A stretch of 64,000 nt of DNA from Lentilactobacillus sunkii DSM 19904 (GCF_001435575.1 NZ_AZEA01000001.1:310001-374000); one strand, 5' to 3'; positions 27,977-37,344 are shown, counted from the stretch's first letter. Notes: generated by a model not told the origin, from the letters alone. Numbers and translations: made by a program.

Positions 27977-29068
27977 ATGCCATCAGATAAAGATAACAAT
28001 AACGAATTTGAACCAGTATATTCACGTCGGGCTGATAAGAAGCCCCACTACAAGCAAAAAAATCACCGTCGAAGAAGAATCATTGGCTGGAGCATCTTCT
28101 TTGTCCTCTTAATCGCACTTGGCGGTGGATTGGTTTGGGGATATGGGGCCTACAACAGTGCCAAAAATACATTCAAGAAGACCTATGATTCCACAAATGT
28201 TACCAAGGCAAGAAATGTCTCATCGGTTATTCAAAAAGGCAAGCCGCTTTCAATTCTGCTTCTTGGAACTGATACCGGTGCTCTGGGACGTCACGACACT
28301 GGACGAACGGATACCATGATCGTCGCTTCTGTCAATCCAAAGAAAAAGACCATCCATTTGACCAGTATTGCTCGTGATACCAAAGTCGTAGTTCCCGGTG
28401 ATACCCAGCCATATGAGAAAATCAACGCTGCCTATACAATTGGCGGTGCTGGAACTGCCGTTAAGACCGTTCAGAATCTTTTAGATGTCCCAGTTGATTT
28501 CTATGCCATCATTAACATGGGTGGCTTGGAACGAATGGTTAACGCCGTTGGTGGTGTCGATGTTAAGCCACCACTGACCTTCCAATATGGCGCAGCAAAC
28601 GTTGTAAAGGGTAAGAAGATCCATCTCAACGGTAAACAGGCATTGGATTATTCCAGAATGCGTGACGATGATCCCCTTGGTGATTACGGTCGACAGGCGC
28701 GTCAACGCCAAATTATCAAAAAGTTGGTCATGAAGGGACTTAACATTACCTCCCTACCACGTTATAAATCAATTCTTTCATCATTATCTGGGAATATGAA
28801 AACTGATATGACTTTTGACGATATGATCGCCATTCGGGCTAAATATGGCGATGCAACTCACCATATCAAATCACAAACCCTGCAAGGTGAGAATGCCATG
28901 ATTGATGGACTTTCTTATCAAGTCGTTCCTCAAAAAGAACTCTTACGAGTATCAAATGATATTCGAGCATCACTTGGTCTAAGCAAGTCAACTAAGCTTC
29001 AAACCAGTCAGACCAGTACCGATAGTGACCAGGGTACAACCCAATCATCCACTTATAACGGTTATTAA
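27977..29068 (+). CDS. LytR-CpsA-Psr (LCP) family cell-wall glycopolymer ligase
   Basis: 363-residue membrane-anchored phosphotransferase that attaches teichoic acid or polysaccharide to peptidoglycan. It has a basic cytosolic N-terminus, one membrane span (about 36-58) and an extracellular LCP domain: ILLLGTDTG, RTDTMIVAS, LTSIARDTKV (about 130) and DYSRMRDDDPLGDYGRQARQRQ (about 225), where the Arg/Asp residues bind the lipid pyrophosphate. A Ser/Thr/Gln-rich tail ends it. AGGAG lies seven bases before the ATG. Single-gene unit. Confidence 0.92.
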   Translation: MPSDKDNNNEFEPVYSRRADKKPHYKQKNHRRRRIIGWSIFFVLLIALGGGLVWGYGAYNSAKNTFKKTYDSTNVTKARNVSSVIQKGKPLSILLLGTDTGALGRHDTGRTDTMIVASVNPKKKTIHLTSIARDTKVVVPGDTQPYEKINAAYTIGGAGTAVKTVQNLLDVPVDFYAIINMGGLERMVNAVGGVDVKPPLTFQYGAANVVKGKKIHLNGKQALDYSRMRDDDPLGDYGRQARQRQIIKKLVMKGLNITSLPRYKSILSSLSGNMKTDMTFDDMIAIRAKYGDATHHIKSQTLQGENAMIDGLSYQVVPQKELLRVSNDIRASLGLSKSTKLQTSQTSTDSDQGTTQSSTYNGY

Positions 29069-29110
29069 TTAGTACAACCTATGACAGATCATCATCTGTA
29101 TCAAGGTCAA

Positions 29111-29166
29111 CAAAAAGCAGTGGGAATCAAAACATCATGTTTTGATTCCCACTGCTTTTTGATTTT
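29111..29166. terminator. Bidirectional terminator between the LCP gene and the PTS operon
   Basis: AAAAAGCAGTGGGAATCAAAAC and its complement form a very long, almost perfect stem of over 20 bp with T/A runs at both ends. The flanking genes converge on it. Confidence 0.93.
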
Positions 29167-29173
29167 GTTTAAG

Positions 29174-30025
29174 TTATGCAAGAATTCTGACAGAGTATCC
29201 CAAGATTCCCAAGACAAACAGCCCAAGAATAATCCAGACCGGTGAAATCTGCTTTCTAATCAGCCAAACGCAGATAAATGTCAATCCTATTGGCGCAATC
29301 ACGTCGACACTTTCATTGCTTAGCACAGTGAGCCAATGTCCATTTGGCATGCTGGCAAATACATTTGCAAATGATGCAAAATCAACTTTAACCCATCTGG
29401 CAACAATCACACCCATCATGAAAACGCCAAACACTGAAGTGACATTCCCGACATTCTTGATAATACCTGTGTTAAAAAGGGTAATGATGTCGGCACCACG
29501 ATGGTAGCCCGCCATCTGACTCATGTAGCGGAAAATCAACCGTAAGATGTTCCATCCGAGGAAAAAGAGAATTGGTCCAAAAATACCATAACCGCTTAAG
29601 ACCAAGCTGACCGCAAAGGCTGACAAGACCGGTCTGATCGTTCCCAGCCACAAGGGATCACCGAAGCCTCCCATCGGTCCCATCATCGCAGTCTTCACGG
29701 CATTGATATTGGCGTCCGAAATGTCAGCCCCATTTGCGCGCTGTTCTTCCATTGAAAGAACAACACCAGTAATCAAAGACTGCATAATTGGTGATGTATT
29801 AAAGAACCCCAAGTGACGTTTCATCGCTGACTTGCGTTGTTCAATATCCGGATACAATCGTTTGATTGCGGGTGCCATTATGTATGCAAAGCCTAAATTC
29901 TGCATCCGTTCAAAATTCCAAGACCCCTGTTCAATTCCAGATCGCCAAAAAATTTTGAAAAAGTCCATTTTATGCAAGCGAAGTGGCTGATGGGACGTTA
30001 AGTTATTTTGTTGATTATGATCCAT
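29174..30025 (-). CDS. PTS mannose/fructose/sorbose family, EIID component
   Basis: 283-residue membrane subunit of a mannose-family phosphotransferase system. HKMDFFKIFWRSGIEQGSWNFERMQNLGF at the N-terminus is the IID signature, and the GPMGGFGDPLWLGTIRP loop lies near residue 135; membrane spans are in the C-terminal half. It is the last gene of the IIA-IIB-IIC-IID operon, starting 16 bases after IIC. Confidence 0.94.
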   Translation of the reverse strand: MDHNQQNNLTSHQPLRLHKMDFFKIFWRSGIEQGSWNFERMQNLGFAYIMAPAIKRLYPDIEQRKSAMKRHLGFFNTSPIMQSLITGVVLSMEEQRANGADISDANINAVKTAMMGPMGGFGDPLWLGTIRPVLSAFAVSLVLSGYGIFGPILFFLGWNILRLIFRYMSQMAGYHRGADIITLFNTGIIKNVGNVTSVFGVFMMGVIVARWVKVDFASFANVFASMPNGHWLTVLSNESVDVIAPIGLTFICVWLIRKQISPVWIILGLFVLGILGYSVRILA

Positions 30026-30041
30026 TTAATCCCACCAGCTC

Positions 30042-30845
30042 CTATAAGTCATCAAGTTCTTTGTCAAAATCGTCCAAATCATCGTTACCGTTACTGCTAC
30101 TATCGGATGAACCATGGTGTTTGTTTTGAATCCAAACAAAACTGAATGCAATAACAATCCCGAAAACCGCCAGGATGAAGATATCAATTTTCGTAAAGAT
30201 GGCAATGAGGAACCCCACAATAAACCAAATCCACAATGTTTTACTGACCATCATGTTGATCAGATTTGCAAAGCCGACTGCCGCAACCATCCCAATGGAG
30301 ACTGCAATCCCATTTGTAATAATTGTTGGGACCTGTTGCATCCATTGATGAATGAGCTGTGGCGGAACCATCATGACCAAAATTGTCGGTATCAAAACTC
30401 TTAATCCTTGAATACCCAAGCTCAATAAATGAATCCGGCCCATGCGGGAAATTTCCCCTGCTTGAGCTGCCTTATCGGCATCATGTACCAGTCTAACGAT
30501 TGATTTACGAATCCAAACATTTAGCAATTGGCCAATCACTGCAATGGGAATCGCCAACGCAATTCCATGTTTAATGCTCAAGGCCGCCGGACCACAGACC
30601 AGTAGCGCAGAAATGACAGAAGGCAGAGCAATATCGGGAGCGACTGATGCCCCAATATTGATCCACCCGATTGTAATCATCTGCAAAGTTGCCCCAAGGA
30701 TAATTCCCGCCGATAAGTTACCAACGGCAGCGCCCACCAGGGTACAAGAAATGATTGGTTGATATACCTGCCATTCATCAAGGATTCCATCCATGCCGAC
30801 GACAAATGCCACCAATATAATTAAGATAATTGAAACCACATTCAT
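30042..30845 (-). CDS. PTS mannose/fructose/sorbose family, EIIC component
   Basis: 267-residue channel subunit with about seven hydrophobic segments; the N-terminal block (VGMDGILDEWQVYQPIISCTLVG and ASVAPDIALPSVISALLV) matches the IIC family. The C-terminal cytosolic tail is Ser/Asp-rich (SSDSSSNGNDDLDDFDKELDDL), unusually acidic. Starts 19 bases after IIB. Confidence 0.93.
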   Translation of the reverse strand: MNVVSIILIILVAFVVGMDGILDEWQVYQPIISCTLVGAAVGNLSAGIILGATLQMITIGWINIGASVAPDIALPSVISALLVCGPAALSIKHGIALAIPIAVIGQLLNVWIRKSIVRLVHDADKAAQAGEISRMGRIHLLSLGIQGLRVLIPTILVMMVPPQLIHQWMQQVPTIITNGIAVSIGMVAAVGFANLINMMVSKTLWIWFIVGFLIAIFTKIDIFILAVFGIVIAFSFVWIQNKHHGSSDSSSNGNDDLDDFDKELDDL

Positions 30846-30864
30846 CCGTATTTTCCTCTATCTG

Positions 30865-31368
30865 TTAAAAACCTTTTTTATCTAATAGTGCTGATAAATC
30901 TTCTCGTTTTTCAGCGGGAATTTTCTGGGCATAAACATCCAAATTAAAGTCCTTCACCAAAGTTCGAATTTGCTTAGCGATCTGGTCGTTCATCGAAATC
31001 GCATCTGTCAGCATGGTCATTCCGTCAGTGTATGCAATACTGCCGATATTGATCCCAATGTTTGAAAAGTCAATGCCACCTTCAGCCAACTTCAGCATAT
31101 CCTCAACCGTTTCAGTAAGCAGAAGTGTATTGAACGAATCAAATCTCGAATCAAAATATGCCCGGATCATCTTGTTGATTGTAACCACGTTTGCTTTAAC
31201 ACCAGGTGGTGCAACCTGTGTGATCAACGTTTTTCGTAAGGGATCCTTGGCCACTGAATCTGAGACCACCATAATCCGGTTGGGCTTGACTGCCCGAGTC
31301 CAAAATGTGGCAACCTGTCCATGCAATAACCGGCTGTCCACTCTTGCAAGGCGAATATCCATCGTCAT
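30865..31368 (-). CDS. PTS mannose/fructose/sorbose family, EIIB component
   Basis: 167-residue phosphocarrier. The phosphorylated His is in RVDSRLLHGQVATFW (about residue 16). It is a separate polypeptide rather than a IIAB fusion as in the main glucose/mannose ManLMN system, so this is a paralogous transporter whose sugar cannot be named. Its ATG overlaps the IIA stop codon (ATGA). Confidence 0.93.
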   Translation of the reverse strand: MTMDIRLARVDSRLLHGQVATFWTRAVKPNRIMVVSDSVAKDPLRKTLITQVAPPGVKANVVTINKMIRAYFDSRFDSFNTLLLTETVEDMLKLAEGGIDFSNIGINIGSIAYTDGMTMLTDAISMNDQIAKQIRTLVKDFNLDVYAQKIPAEKREDLSALLDKKGF

Positions 31369-31790
31369 AACAAATCATCTCCCAAATCGTCATCATCTGT
31401 CGGAATCGTAAATTGACGAATTGAATCGTCTGAAATTTCATTTACTTTCTTGACCAGCTCAGTCAAAGTTGAATTTCTGGCCATGTACGCTTCAAGTAAG
31501 ATTGGCAGATTGACACCGGCAATCAGAGCGGTCTCTTTAGGATTCTCGGCTGCAATCTGGGCAGCCGCATTAAATGGCGACCCACCCCATAAATCGGCAA
31601 GAATCAGCATTGGAACGTCTTTGGGGAATTTGGCAATCTGTGTATCCAGCTTTGCTTTAAGTGAATCTACGCCGTCGTTAGGGGCCAATGATACCCAAGA
31701 GACATTTTCCTGCTTCCCGGCAATCATTTCTGCTGTCTGAATTAAGCTTTTTGCAAAGTCACCGTGACTCACAACCAGAATTGAAATCAT
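31365..31790 (-). CDS. PTS mannose/fructose family, EIIA component
   Basis: 141-residue phosphocarrier accepting phosphate from HPr on the His of ILVVSHGDFAKSL (about residue 9); LADLWGGSPFNAA near 66 is the other family signature. First gene of the operon. The 83 bases between it and the HAD gene show no strong promoter and no cre consensus. Confidence 0.94.
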   Translation of the reverse strand: MISILVVSHGDFAKSLIQTAEMIAGKQENVSWVSLAPNDGVDSLKAKLDTQIAKFPKDVPMLILADLWGGSPFNAAAQIAAENPKETALIAGVNLPILLEAYMARNSTLTELVKKVNEISDDSIRQFTIPTDDDDLGDDLL

Positions 31791-31873
31791 ACTTTCACCT
31801 ATTTTCTTAAATATTGTGTCGTCTGTTTACTCCAAATATATCACAAAAGATGATTTGAGTTAGCCTCAATTAC

Positions 31874-32500
31874 TTACTTGTCAGTCAGTAATTTCAATAA
31901 ATCTGCCGGTGTTTCAAGAAAATAATCCGTATCTTTAAAATCGGCTGATTTCTCAGTTCGCCACCCAGCCAACGCAAATTTGACTTTTGCGGCATGCGCA
32001 GCTTGAAGATCGTATTTGGTATCACCAATGTACACCGTCTTCTTAGGATCGGCGCTTAATTTCTCAATTCCCTTCAAAATCATATCAGGAGCAGGCTTGC
32101 CGTGTTTGACTTCCGTTGAAAACACAAATTCGTCAAAATACTTATCCAACCCAAACTTAATGACATCACGTTGAAATTCCGCTTCAACCTTGGATGTCGC
32201 GATTGCTGTTTTAACACTTTTATCTTCATGAAGTTTTCTGACAACATCTTCGATGCCATCGTAAACGTGGGCATACTGGGTATAATCCTTAATTTTCGCA
32301 AACCATTTGTGTTGAATATCAACCGGATCTTTGACACCCAAGATTCTAACCGTATCCATTGAAGTGATCCCAAACAGTTTTTCAACGTCTGCATATGAGA
32401 AATCATAACCATTTTCGAGTAACGTTTGATGTAACGGCAACATATACATTTTTTCCGTATCAATCAGCGTTCCGTCGACATCAAAAATAAAATCATTCAT
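31874..32500 (-). CDS. HAD-superfamily hydrolase (phosphoglycolate phosphatase-like)
   Basis: 208-residue cytosolic phosphatase. Motif I is FDVDGTLIDTEK at the N-terminus, motif II ATSK, motif III the Lys in KHGKPAPDMI and motif IV YIGDTKYDLQAA. A helical cap follows motif I, as in the PGP/beta-phosphoglucomutase group. The ATG at 32500 starts right at the HAD motif; an earlier Met ten codons upstream is weaker. It lies between a tRNA terminator and the PTS operon, so a role with sugar phosphates is possible but unproven. Confidence 0.85.
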   Translation of the reverse strand: MNDFIFDVDGTLIDTEKMYMLPLHQTLLENGYDFSYADVEKLFGITSMDTVRILGVKDPVDIQHKWFAKIKDYTQYAHVYDGIEDVVRKLHEDKSVKTAIATSKVEAEFQRDVIKFGLDKYFDEFVFSTEVKHGKPAPDMILKGIEKLSADPKKTVYIGDTKYDLQAAHAAKVKFALAGWRTEKSADFKDTDYFLETPADLLKLLTDK

Positions 32501-32552
32501 TCCTGCACCCCAATTATTTTTTATTTGCAAAAAACATCACATGTTACACAAT

Positions 32553-32597
32553 AAAAAAGTCCGAATCACTATTTAGATGATAGTGATTCGAACTTTA
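32553..32597 (-). terminator. Intrinsic terminator of tRNA-Leu
   Basis: Minus strand: GAATCACTA and TAGTGATTC form a perfect 9-bp stem, extended by AAGT/ACTT, followed by TTTTTTATTG. Confidence 0.88.
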
Positions 32598-32601
32598 ACC
32601 A

Positions 32602-32687
32602 TGCGGCCAAGAAGATTCGAACTTCCACCGGGATAATTCCCGACAAGATCCTTAATCTTGCGCGTCTGCCAATTCCGCCATGGCCGC
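32602..32687 (-). tRNA. tRNA-Leu (anticodon AAG)
   Basis: 86-nt class II tRNA: the acceptor stem GCGGCCA/TGGCCGC matches, the T arm carries GTTCGAATC, and a long variable arm (TCGGGAATTATCCCGG region) marks a Leu/Ser-type tRNA. The anticodon stem CAAGA/TCTTG encloses loop TTAAGGA, so the anticodon is AAG. CCA is not encoded. A terminator follows. Confidence 0.93.
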
Positions 32688-32743
32688 ATCAACAATTAAA
32701 AATTATAGCAGAAATTTAGGCAATTGACAAATGATTTTTGAAA

Positions 32744-33622
32744 TTATTCTCCGCGAACTGTGGCGCCTTCAGTATCAATCTGAAGTAACCGCAGACTACC
32801 ATTCAAATTTTGTTGTTCCAATTCAATCCGAAGCTGTGTTAAGACCGGTTTTTCACCCAAAGTGGCAACTGTTGGACCGGCACCGCTCAAATATGTGCCA
32901 AAAATACCGAGCTTATGAGCGGTCGATCTGATTTGATCAATTTCTGGGACCAATTCTTTGCGGTAGGGTTCATGCAATTGATCATTTTCAATAAGTGATA
33001 CAGCCTGGTCCCATTTGCCTTGAGCAACGAGCCCAACAAATACGTTCTCTTTGCTGCTTGCATGAACGGCCAAATCATAATCGATTTGTTTCGGCAACTT
33101 CTTTCGGCTTTCCACTTCGCTGACACCATCTGGTCTAATGTACATCAATGCCGAAATCTCCGGAACCGGAAGAGCAGCTGAAGTAACCTTTTCACCATCA
33201 AAAGTGGAAATAACCATATTTCCCAATAATGCCGCTGCAACGCTTTCGGGATGGCCTTCAATTTGCGCACCAATATCTACTTGTTGATCGATGGTAAGCC
33301 CAAGGTCACCCAATTTGTTTGCAATCTTAATTCCCGCCACAACCGCTGTTGTACTGGAACCCAATCCATGAGCAATTGGAACGTCGGAAATGACAGTCAG
33401 CTGATGAGGGTGAATATCCGGATTGACTTTCAAGATCGTTTGGACAATCAAATTATGCTCATCAGTTGGAATGTCATTGCCCAATGCATGGTTAACCTTC
33501 CACTCATCAGTTTTTTCTTCAACGATAACCGTAAAATAAAGTTGCAGTGCCAATCCAACCGAGTCAACACCAGAACCTAAGTTGGTGGTTGTTGCCGGTA
33601 CTCTGATAATAATTTTTGCCAT
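32744..33622 (-). CDS. thrB: Homoserine kinase
   Basis: GHMP-family kinase that phosphorylates homoserine in threonine synthesis. It has RVPATTTNLGSGVDSVGLAL at the N-terminus, the ATP loop PIAHGLGSSTTAVVAGI (about residue 86) and GTYLSGAGPTVATLG near 250. 292 residues is normal. It follows sprT by 14 bases rather than hom, so threonine genes are not clustered here. Confidence 0.92.
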   Translation of the reverse strand: MAKIIIRVPATTTNLGSGVDSVGLALQLYFTVIVEEKTDEWKVNHALGNDIPTDEHNLIVQTILKVNPDIHPHQLTVISDVPIAHGLGSSTTAVVAGIKIANKLGDLGLTIDQQVDIGAQIEGHPESVAAALLGNMVISTFDGEKVTSAALPVPEISALMYIRPDGVSEVESRKKLPKQIDYDLAVHASSKENVFVGLVAQGKWDQAVSLIENDQLHEPYRKELVPEIDQIRSTAHKLGIFGTYLSGAGPTVATLGEKPVLTQLRIELEQQNLNGSLRLLQIDTEGATVRGE

Positions 33623-33636
33623 GTGGAATCTCCTTT

Positions 33637-34104
33637 CTATGCACCCTGCTGCTGAACTTCTTTTATCAGATGAAGCTTACCATGACATCGGCCACAGACA
33701 AACTTCGCCAAATTAATCTTTCGTATTCTATGATACTCCAAGCCACAGTGTTCACAGCGATAAATATATTTAATTTGAGAGGTGCGATTTTGAGTCCTGG
33801 GAGCATATCGAGACCCACCCACTGCTCTTAAAAGCTGCTTGAACTGCCTAGTGTTGTGTTTTGCGGAATAACCTGCCAAATGCAGATGGTAATGACACAA
33901 CTCATGCTTAATAATGCCAATCAAAACTTCATGGGTGTTTCCATCATCCATTCGAGGATTGATATCAATATTGTGATCATTGAGATGATACCGGCCACCC
34001 GTTGTTTTCAGACGACCATTAAAGTATGCCCGGTGATTAAACGGCTTGGCAAAATATTTAATTGAAATGTTTTCGACCAGCTGCTGTAATTCTTCGTTAG
34101 TCAT
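33637..34104 (-). CDS. SprT-like zinc metalloprotease-family protein
   Basis: 155-residue protein with the HExxH zinc motif in IIKHELCHYHLHLAG (about residue 68) and a C-terminal zinc ribbon (YRCEHCGLEYHR and FVCGRCHGKL). The family resembles the SprT/Spartan proteases; its bacterial role is unclear. It lies between tex (15 bases upstream) and thrB, as in other lactobacilli. Confidence 0.9.
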   Translation of the reverse strand: MTNEELQQLVENISIKYFAKPFNHRAYFNGRLKTTGGRYHLNDHNIDINPRMDDGNTHEVLIGIIKHELCHYHLHLAGYSAKHNTRQFKQLLRAVGGSRYAPRTQNRTSQIKYIYRCEHCGLEYHRIRKINLAKFVCGRCHGKLHLIKEVQQQGA

Positions 34105-34119
34105 TGATTAATTGTCCAC

Positions 34120-36288
34120 CTAACCTTCAGGATCGACCATGCTCAACTGAATTCGATGCCGATCGAGGTCAACGGATTCAATCCAAACTGTCACAACATC
34201 GCCAACGGAAGCCACCTTGCTTGGATCTTTAACAAAGGTTCGGCTCATCTTAGAAATATGAACCAAACCATCCTGCTTAACGCCGATATCAACAAAGACA
34301 CCAAAGTCGACGACGTTACGAACCGTTCCTTGAAGTTTCATCCCCGGCTTCAAATCTTCCATTGTCAAAACATCTTTTCGCAACAACGGTGCCGGCATTT
34401 CATCACGGAGGTCGCGACCAGGCGTTTCTACGCCTTTAACGATATCTTTCAAGGTTTCAACACCAACCCCAACTGCTTGAGCTTCCTGATCCAAATTTAA
34501 ATTACTCAATGCATCAGAAACGGCAGGCTGCCCAAGCTGAGCAATATCAAGACCGTGATTCTTCATCAGCTTCTTAGCTGCCAGATAACTTTCGGGATGG
34601 ATATCGGTATTATCAAGCGGGTTTTTTCCGCCGATGATCCGCAAAAATCCGACTGATTGTTCAAATGCTTTCGGCCCTAATCTGGGAACTTTTTTGAGAC
34701 CGGAACGATCGCTGAATTCGCCGGATTCATTCCGAAACTTCACAATATTTTTCGCAGTTGTTTTGGTTAATCCCGAAATATGAACCAGCAAGTCCGGACT
34801 GGCGGTATTGAGGTTGACACCCACACGATTAACCGCCGTTTCAACAACTGTGTCTAACTGCTCACCCAACTGCTTTTGAGGGACATCGTGCTGATATTGG
34901 CCGACTCCGATCGCCTGGGGATCGATTTTAACCAATTCAGCCAACGGGTCCTGAATTCTTCGGGCAATGCTGACAGCTGACCGCTGCTCGACACTAAAGT
35001 CCGGGAACTCATCTCTGGCAACTTGACTGGCAGAATAAACTGAAGCGCCGGCCTCATTGACAATGACGTAATAAATCGGCGTTTTGATCTCTTTGATTGC
35101 ATCGGCCACAAACTGTTCGGATTCACGACTGGCCGTTCCGTTTCCGATGGCAATCATCTCAACGTGATTTTTGTTGATAAAATCGATGAACAGACCTTTA
35201 GCCGCTTTTCGTTTAGCTTCACTGGCCGGCTTATGGGGATAAATCACCGTTTTATCCAGGTACTTCCCGTTTTGGTCCACGACGGCCAGTTTACAGCCGG
35301 TCCGGTATGCCGGGTCAAAACCCATGACAATCTTTCCTTTTAACGGTGCCTGCATTAACAAATTATATAAATTCTTACCAAAAATATCGATCGCATGATC
35401 AGCCGCAACTTCAGTCAGTTGCTTACGAATTTCACGTTCGATAGCGGGTCCAATGAAGCGATGATAAGCGTCTTCGATGGCATCAGTTACCACATTGGCG
35501 GCAAATCCCTGGTGATTGGCCACGGTGTTAGCTTTTAAATGCCACATAATTGGCGCTTCATTGACGTCAATTTTAACATTTAGAATCTTTTCTTTCTCGC
35601 CACGGTTAATGGCCAGTGTTCTGAATGATGGGATTGATTTGATGGGCTGATTAAAATCATAATATTGCTGGTAAGTTCCCTCTTCATCGAGGTCCTTGCC
35701 GCCACGCTTAACTTTGACAACCAGTTGACCATATTGCTGAGTGTTGTTTCGAACCCATTCACGGAAATCAGCTCGGTCACCGGCATCTTCTGCAATAATT
35801 TCATGAACTCCGGCCAAGACGGCTTCGGTATTAGGCAAATCTTTTTCAGGATCAACATATTCAGGGACCTGTTGTTCCAAATCACCCGCAAATGCCATTG
35901 CAGCCTTTGCTAATGGTTCAAGCCCGTTTTCCTTGGCAATGGTAGCTTTGGTGCGGCGCTTCTGTTTATATGGCAGATAAAGGTCTTCCACCTGCTGAAG
36001 AACAGGTGCCTGCTCGATTTTCTTTTTGAGTTCGGGAGTGAGTTCCTGCTGCTCATCAATGATCTTAATAACTTCCTGCTTCCGTTTATCCAAAGTTTGG
36101 ATCCGGTGGGCAGCATCTTGAATATCTCTTATTTCAACTTCATCAAGATTGGAAGTGCGTTCTTTTCGATACCGGGCAATGAAGGGAACAGTGTCTCCTT
36201 CATCAAGCATCTTTAAGGTTTCGACAATTTGTTTCTCTCTTATGTGTGGTAAATCATGTTGTATTTTATGTGCAAGTGTTTCGTTCAT
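34120..36288 (-). CDS. tex: Tex family RNA-binding transcriptional accessory protein
   Basis: 722 residues: helical N-terminal region, YqgF/RNase H-like domain (GFDPAYRTGCKLAVVD about residue 330), helix-hairpin-helix repeats (SPDLLVHISGLTKTTAKNIV and RLGPKAFEQSVGFLRI) and a C-terminal S1 domain (GMKLQGTVRNVVDFGVFVDIG). The ATG at 36288 has GAGGTGG six bases upstream and a TGCTATAAT promoter lies at 36320, so the in-frame extension of 63 codons reaching into the next gene is not used. Confidence 0.94.
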   Translation of the reverse strand: MNETLAHKIQHDLPHIREKQIVETLKMLDEGDTVPFIARYRKERTSNLDEVEIRDIQDAAHRIQTLDKRKQEVIKIIDEQQELTPELKKKIEQAPVLQQVEDLYLPYKQKRRTKATIAKENGLEPLAKAAMAFAGDLEQQVPEYVDPEKDLPNTEAVLAGVHEIIAEDAGDRADFREWVRNNTQQYGQLVVKVKRGGKDLDEEGTYQQYYDFNQPIKSIPSFRTLAINRGEKEKILNVKIDVNEAPIMWHLKANTVANHQGFAANVVTDAIEDAYHRFIGPAIEREIRKQLTEVAADHAIDIFGKNLYNLLMQAPLKGKIVMGFDPAYRTGCKLAVVDQNGKYLDKTVIYPHKPASEAKRKAAKGLFIDFINKNHVEMIAIGNGTASRESEQFVADAIKEIKTPIYYVIVNEAGASVYSASQVARDEFPDFSVEQRSAVSIARRIQDPLAELVKIDPQAIGVGQYQHDVPQKQLGEQLDTVVETAVNRVGVNLNTASPDLLVHISGLTKTTAKNIVKFRNESGEFSDRSGLKKVPRLGPKAFEQSVGFLRIIGGKNPLDNTDIHPESYLAAKKLMKNHGLDIAQLGQPAVSDALSNLNLDQEAQAVGVGVETLKDIVKGVETPGRDLRDEMPAPLLRKDVLTMEDLKPGMKLQGTVRNVVDFGVFVDIGVKQDGLVHISKMSRTFVKDPSKVASVGDVVTVWIESVDLDRHRIQLSMVDPEG

Positions 36289-36319
36289 TTCTTCCACCTC
36301 ATCAATAGTGTCAGGTTTA

Positions 36320-36328
36320 ATTATAGCA
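36320..36328 (-). promoter_or_regulatory. Extended -10 promoter of tex
   Basis: TGC-TATAAT on the minus strand, 31 bases before the chosen tex start. A clear -35 is not visible. Confidence 0.6.
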
Positions 36329-36458
36329 GAATGAGACGACCAAGGGGTGATGCGATTATGAAGGAATCTTTGAAAGTAAATTGAATAAAACTTTGTGACA
36401 GCAAAGAAATAGACTGCCAGAAACGGATGCTTCTTAAGCAGACTATTGGTGTATCTCC

Positions 36459-37073
36459 TCATTGTTGGTCGGGCCAAATGCTCACATAAATATTTTTCAA
36501 GCGGCCATTATCATCCCAGTGGCCAATCATTTTATGGTCACGGCAGGCATTTGCAAACTTTGTCATCCTTGATCTGAACAGCTTTGGCTGATTACTTTTG
36601 ATTTGAATCGTGTCAATCCGGACGCGTTGATAAAGAGGTGGACAACTACAAAAATATTGCCAGGCACCGGGTCGACGTTTTAAAGCCCGTTTGATCCGTT
36701 GATCAATTTTAAAATTGTTTGGATCCATATCCGGTAATTTTGATTTACCAGCTGTCGTCATCCGGCCCAAATGCGCCATGCGAATACATCTTGCCTTATT
36801 CAACTCAGACCAGGCACTTCCCGCTTTTCTGGGAACAAACCTTTGGACAGCTGGTTTTCCCGGAACAATCACTTTATAAGTACTGTCGATCCATCCAAAA
36901 CACATTGCTTCTTCCACTGCATCAACATACCAAAAATGATCATGATCTTTGGGAATCCCACGTTTCACGCTCACCCAGCATTCGCTTGCATGACGGTGAT
37001 TCTTGGCAAGCCATTTTCGAAAGTCTGCTCGATTGGTCACTGTCAATAAATTTTGTGGATTTTCAATACTCAT
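36459..37073 (-). CDS. YdeI/OmpD-associated family protein
   Basis: 204-residue protein of unknown biochemical role. The N-terminal half (FRKWLAKNHRHASECWVSVKRG, then VEEAMCFGWIDSTYK and QRFVPRKAGSAWSELNKARC) is the YdeI/OmpD-associated domain, in which the FGWID segment is the hallmark. A conserved C-terminal helical part follows. Basic overall. It is transcribed towards tex with an overlap of tex's unused extension only. Annotation as 'bacteriocin protection' is sometimes given to the family but is not supported here. Confidence 0.8.
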   Translation of the reverse strand: MSIENPQNLLTVTNRADFRKWLAKNHRHASECWVSVKRGIPKDHDHFWYVDAVEEAMCFGWIDSTYKVIVPGKPAVQRFVPRKAGSAWSELNKARCIRMAHLGRMTTAGKSKLPDMDPNNFKIDQRIKRALKRRPGAWQYFCSCPPLYQRVRIDTIQIKSNQPKLFRSRMTKFANACRDHKMIGHWDDNGRLKNIYVSIWPDQQ

Positions 37074-37144
37074 TTGTTAAATGTCCCCTTCACGGCTTCC
37101 CAGACTAGTGAAATGTAAACCTTGTTTTTACATAGATAAGATTA

Positions 37145-37202
37145 CATCAAAAATAAGACTGTTGGCAAAATGGTTGTTTTGTCCGCAGTCTTATTTTTGA
37201 TG
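37145..37202. terminator. Bidirectional hairpin terminator
   Basis: CATCAAAAATAAGACTG and CAGTCTTATTTTTGATG form a perfect 17-bp stem around a 24-base loop that contains GGCAAAAT. It lies between the YdeI-like gene and the manganese-regulated operon. Confidence 0.8.
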
Positions 37203-37239
37203 GGTTTGTGCTTCTATTTTACCTAGCCAAAACGTGTTC

Positions 37240-37335
37240 CCCGGGGCAATAACCTGCACCTAAGCTGACTTTTGGCAAAATCAACCTCGATTTTACCAAA
37301 AGTCAGCTTAGGCTCCGGTTATTAACCGCCCCGGC
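37240..37335. repeat. Long nested intergenic hairpin element
   Basis: An inner stem of about 22 bp (CTAAGCTGACTTTTGG-AAAATC with its complement, one mismatched pair) is nested in an outer stem GGGGC-ATAACC / GGTTAT-GCCCC. It directly follows the operon that ends at 37345 but has no U-run, so it is not a standard terminator. Its right flank, CTTAGGCTCCGG then CGGCTCAC, recurs in altered form at 44950-44985. Confidence 0.7.
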
Positions 37336-37344
37336 TCACACTTT

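Noticed and set aside
36288-36477. 63-codon in-frame extension upstream of tex
   Set aside because: It crosses the tex promoter, overlaps the end of the neighbouring gene and does not match the Tex family start.
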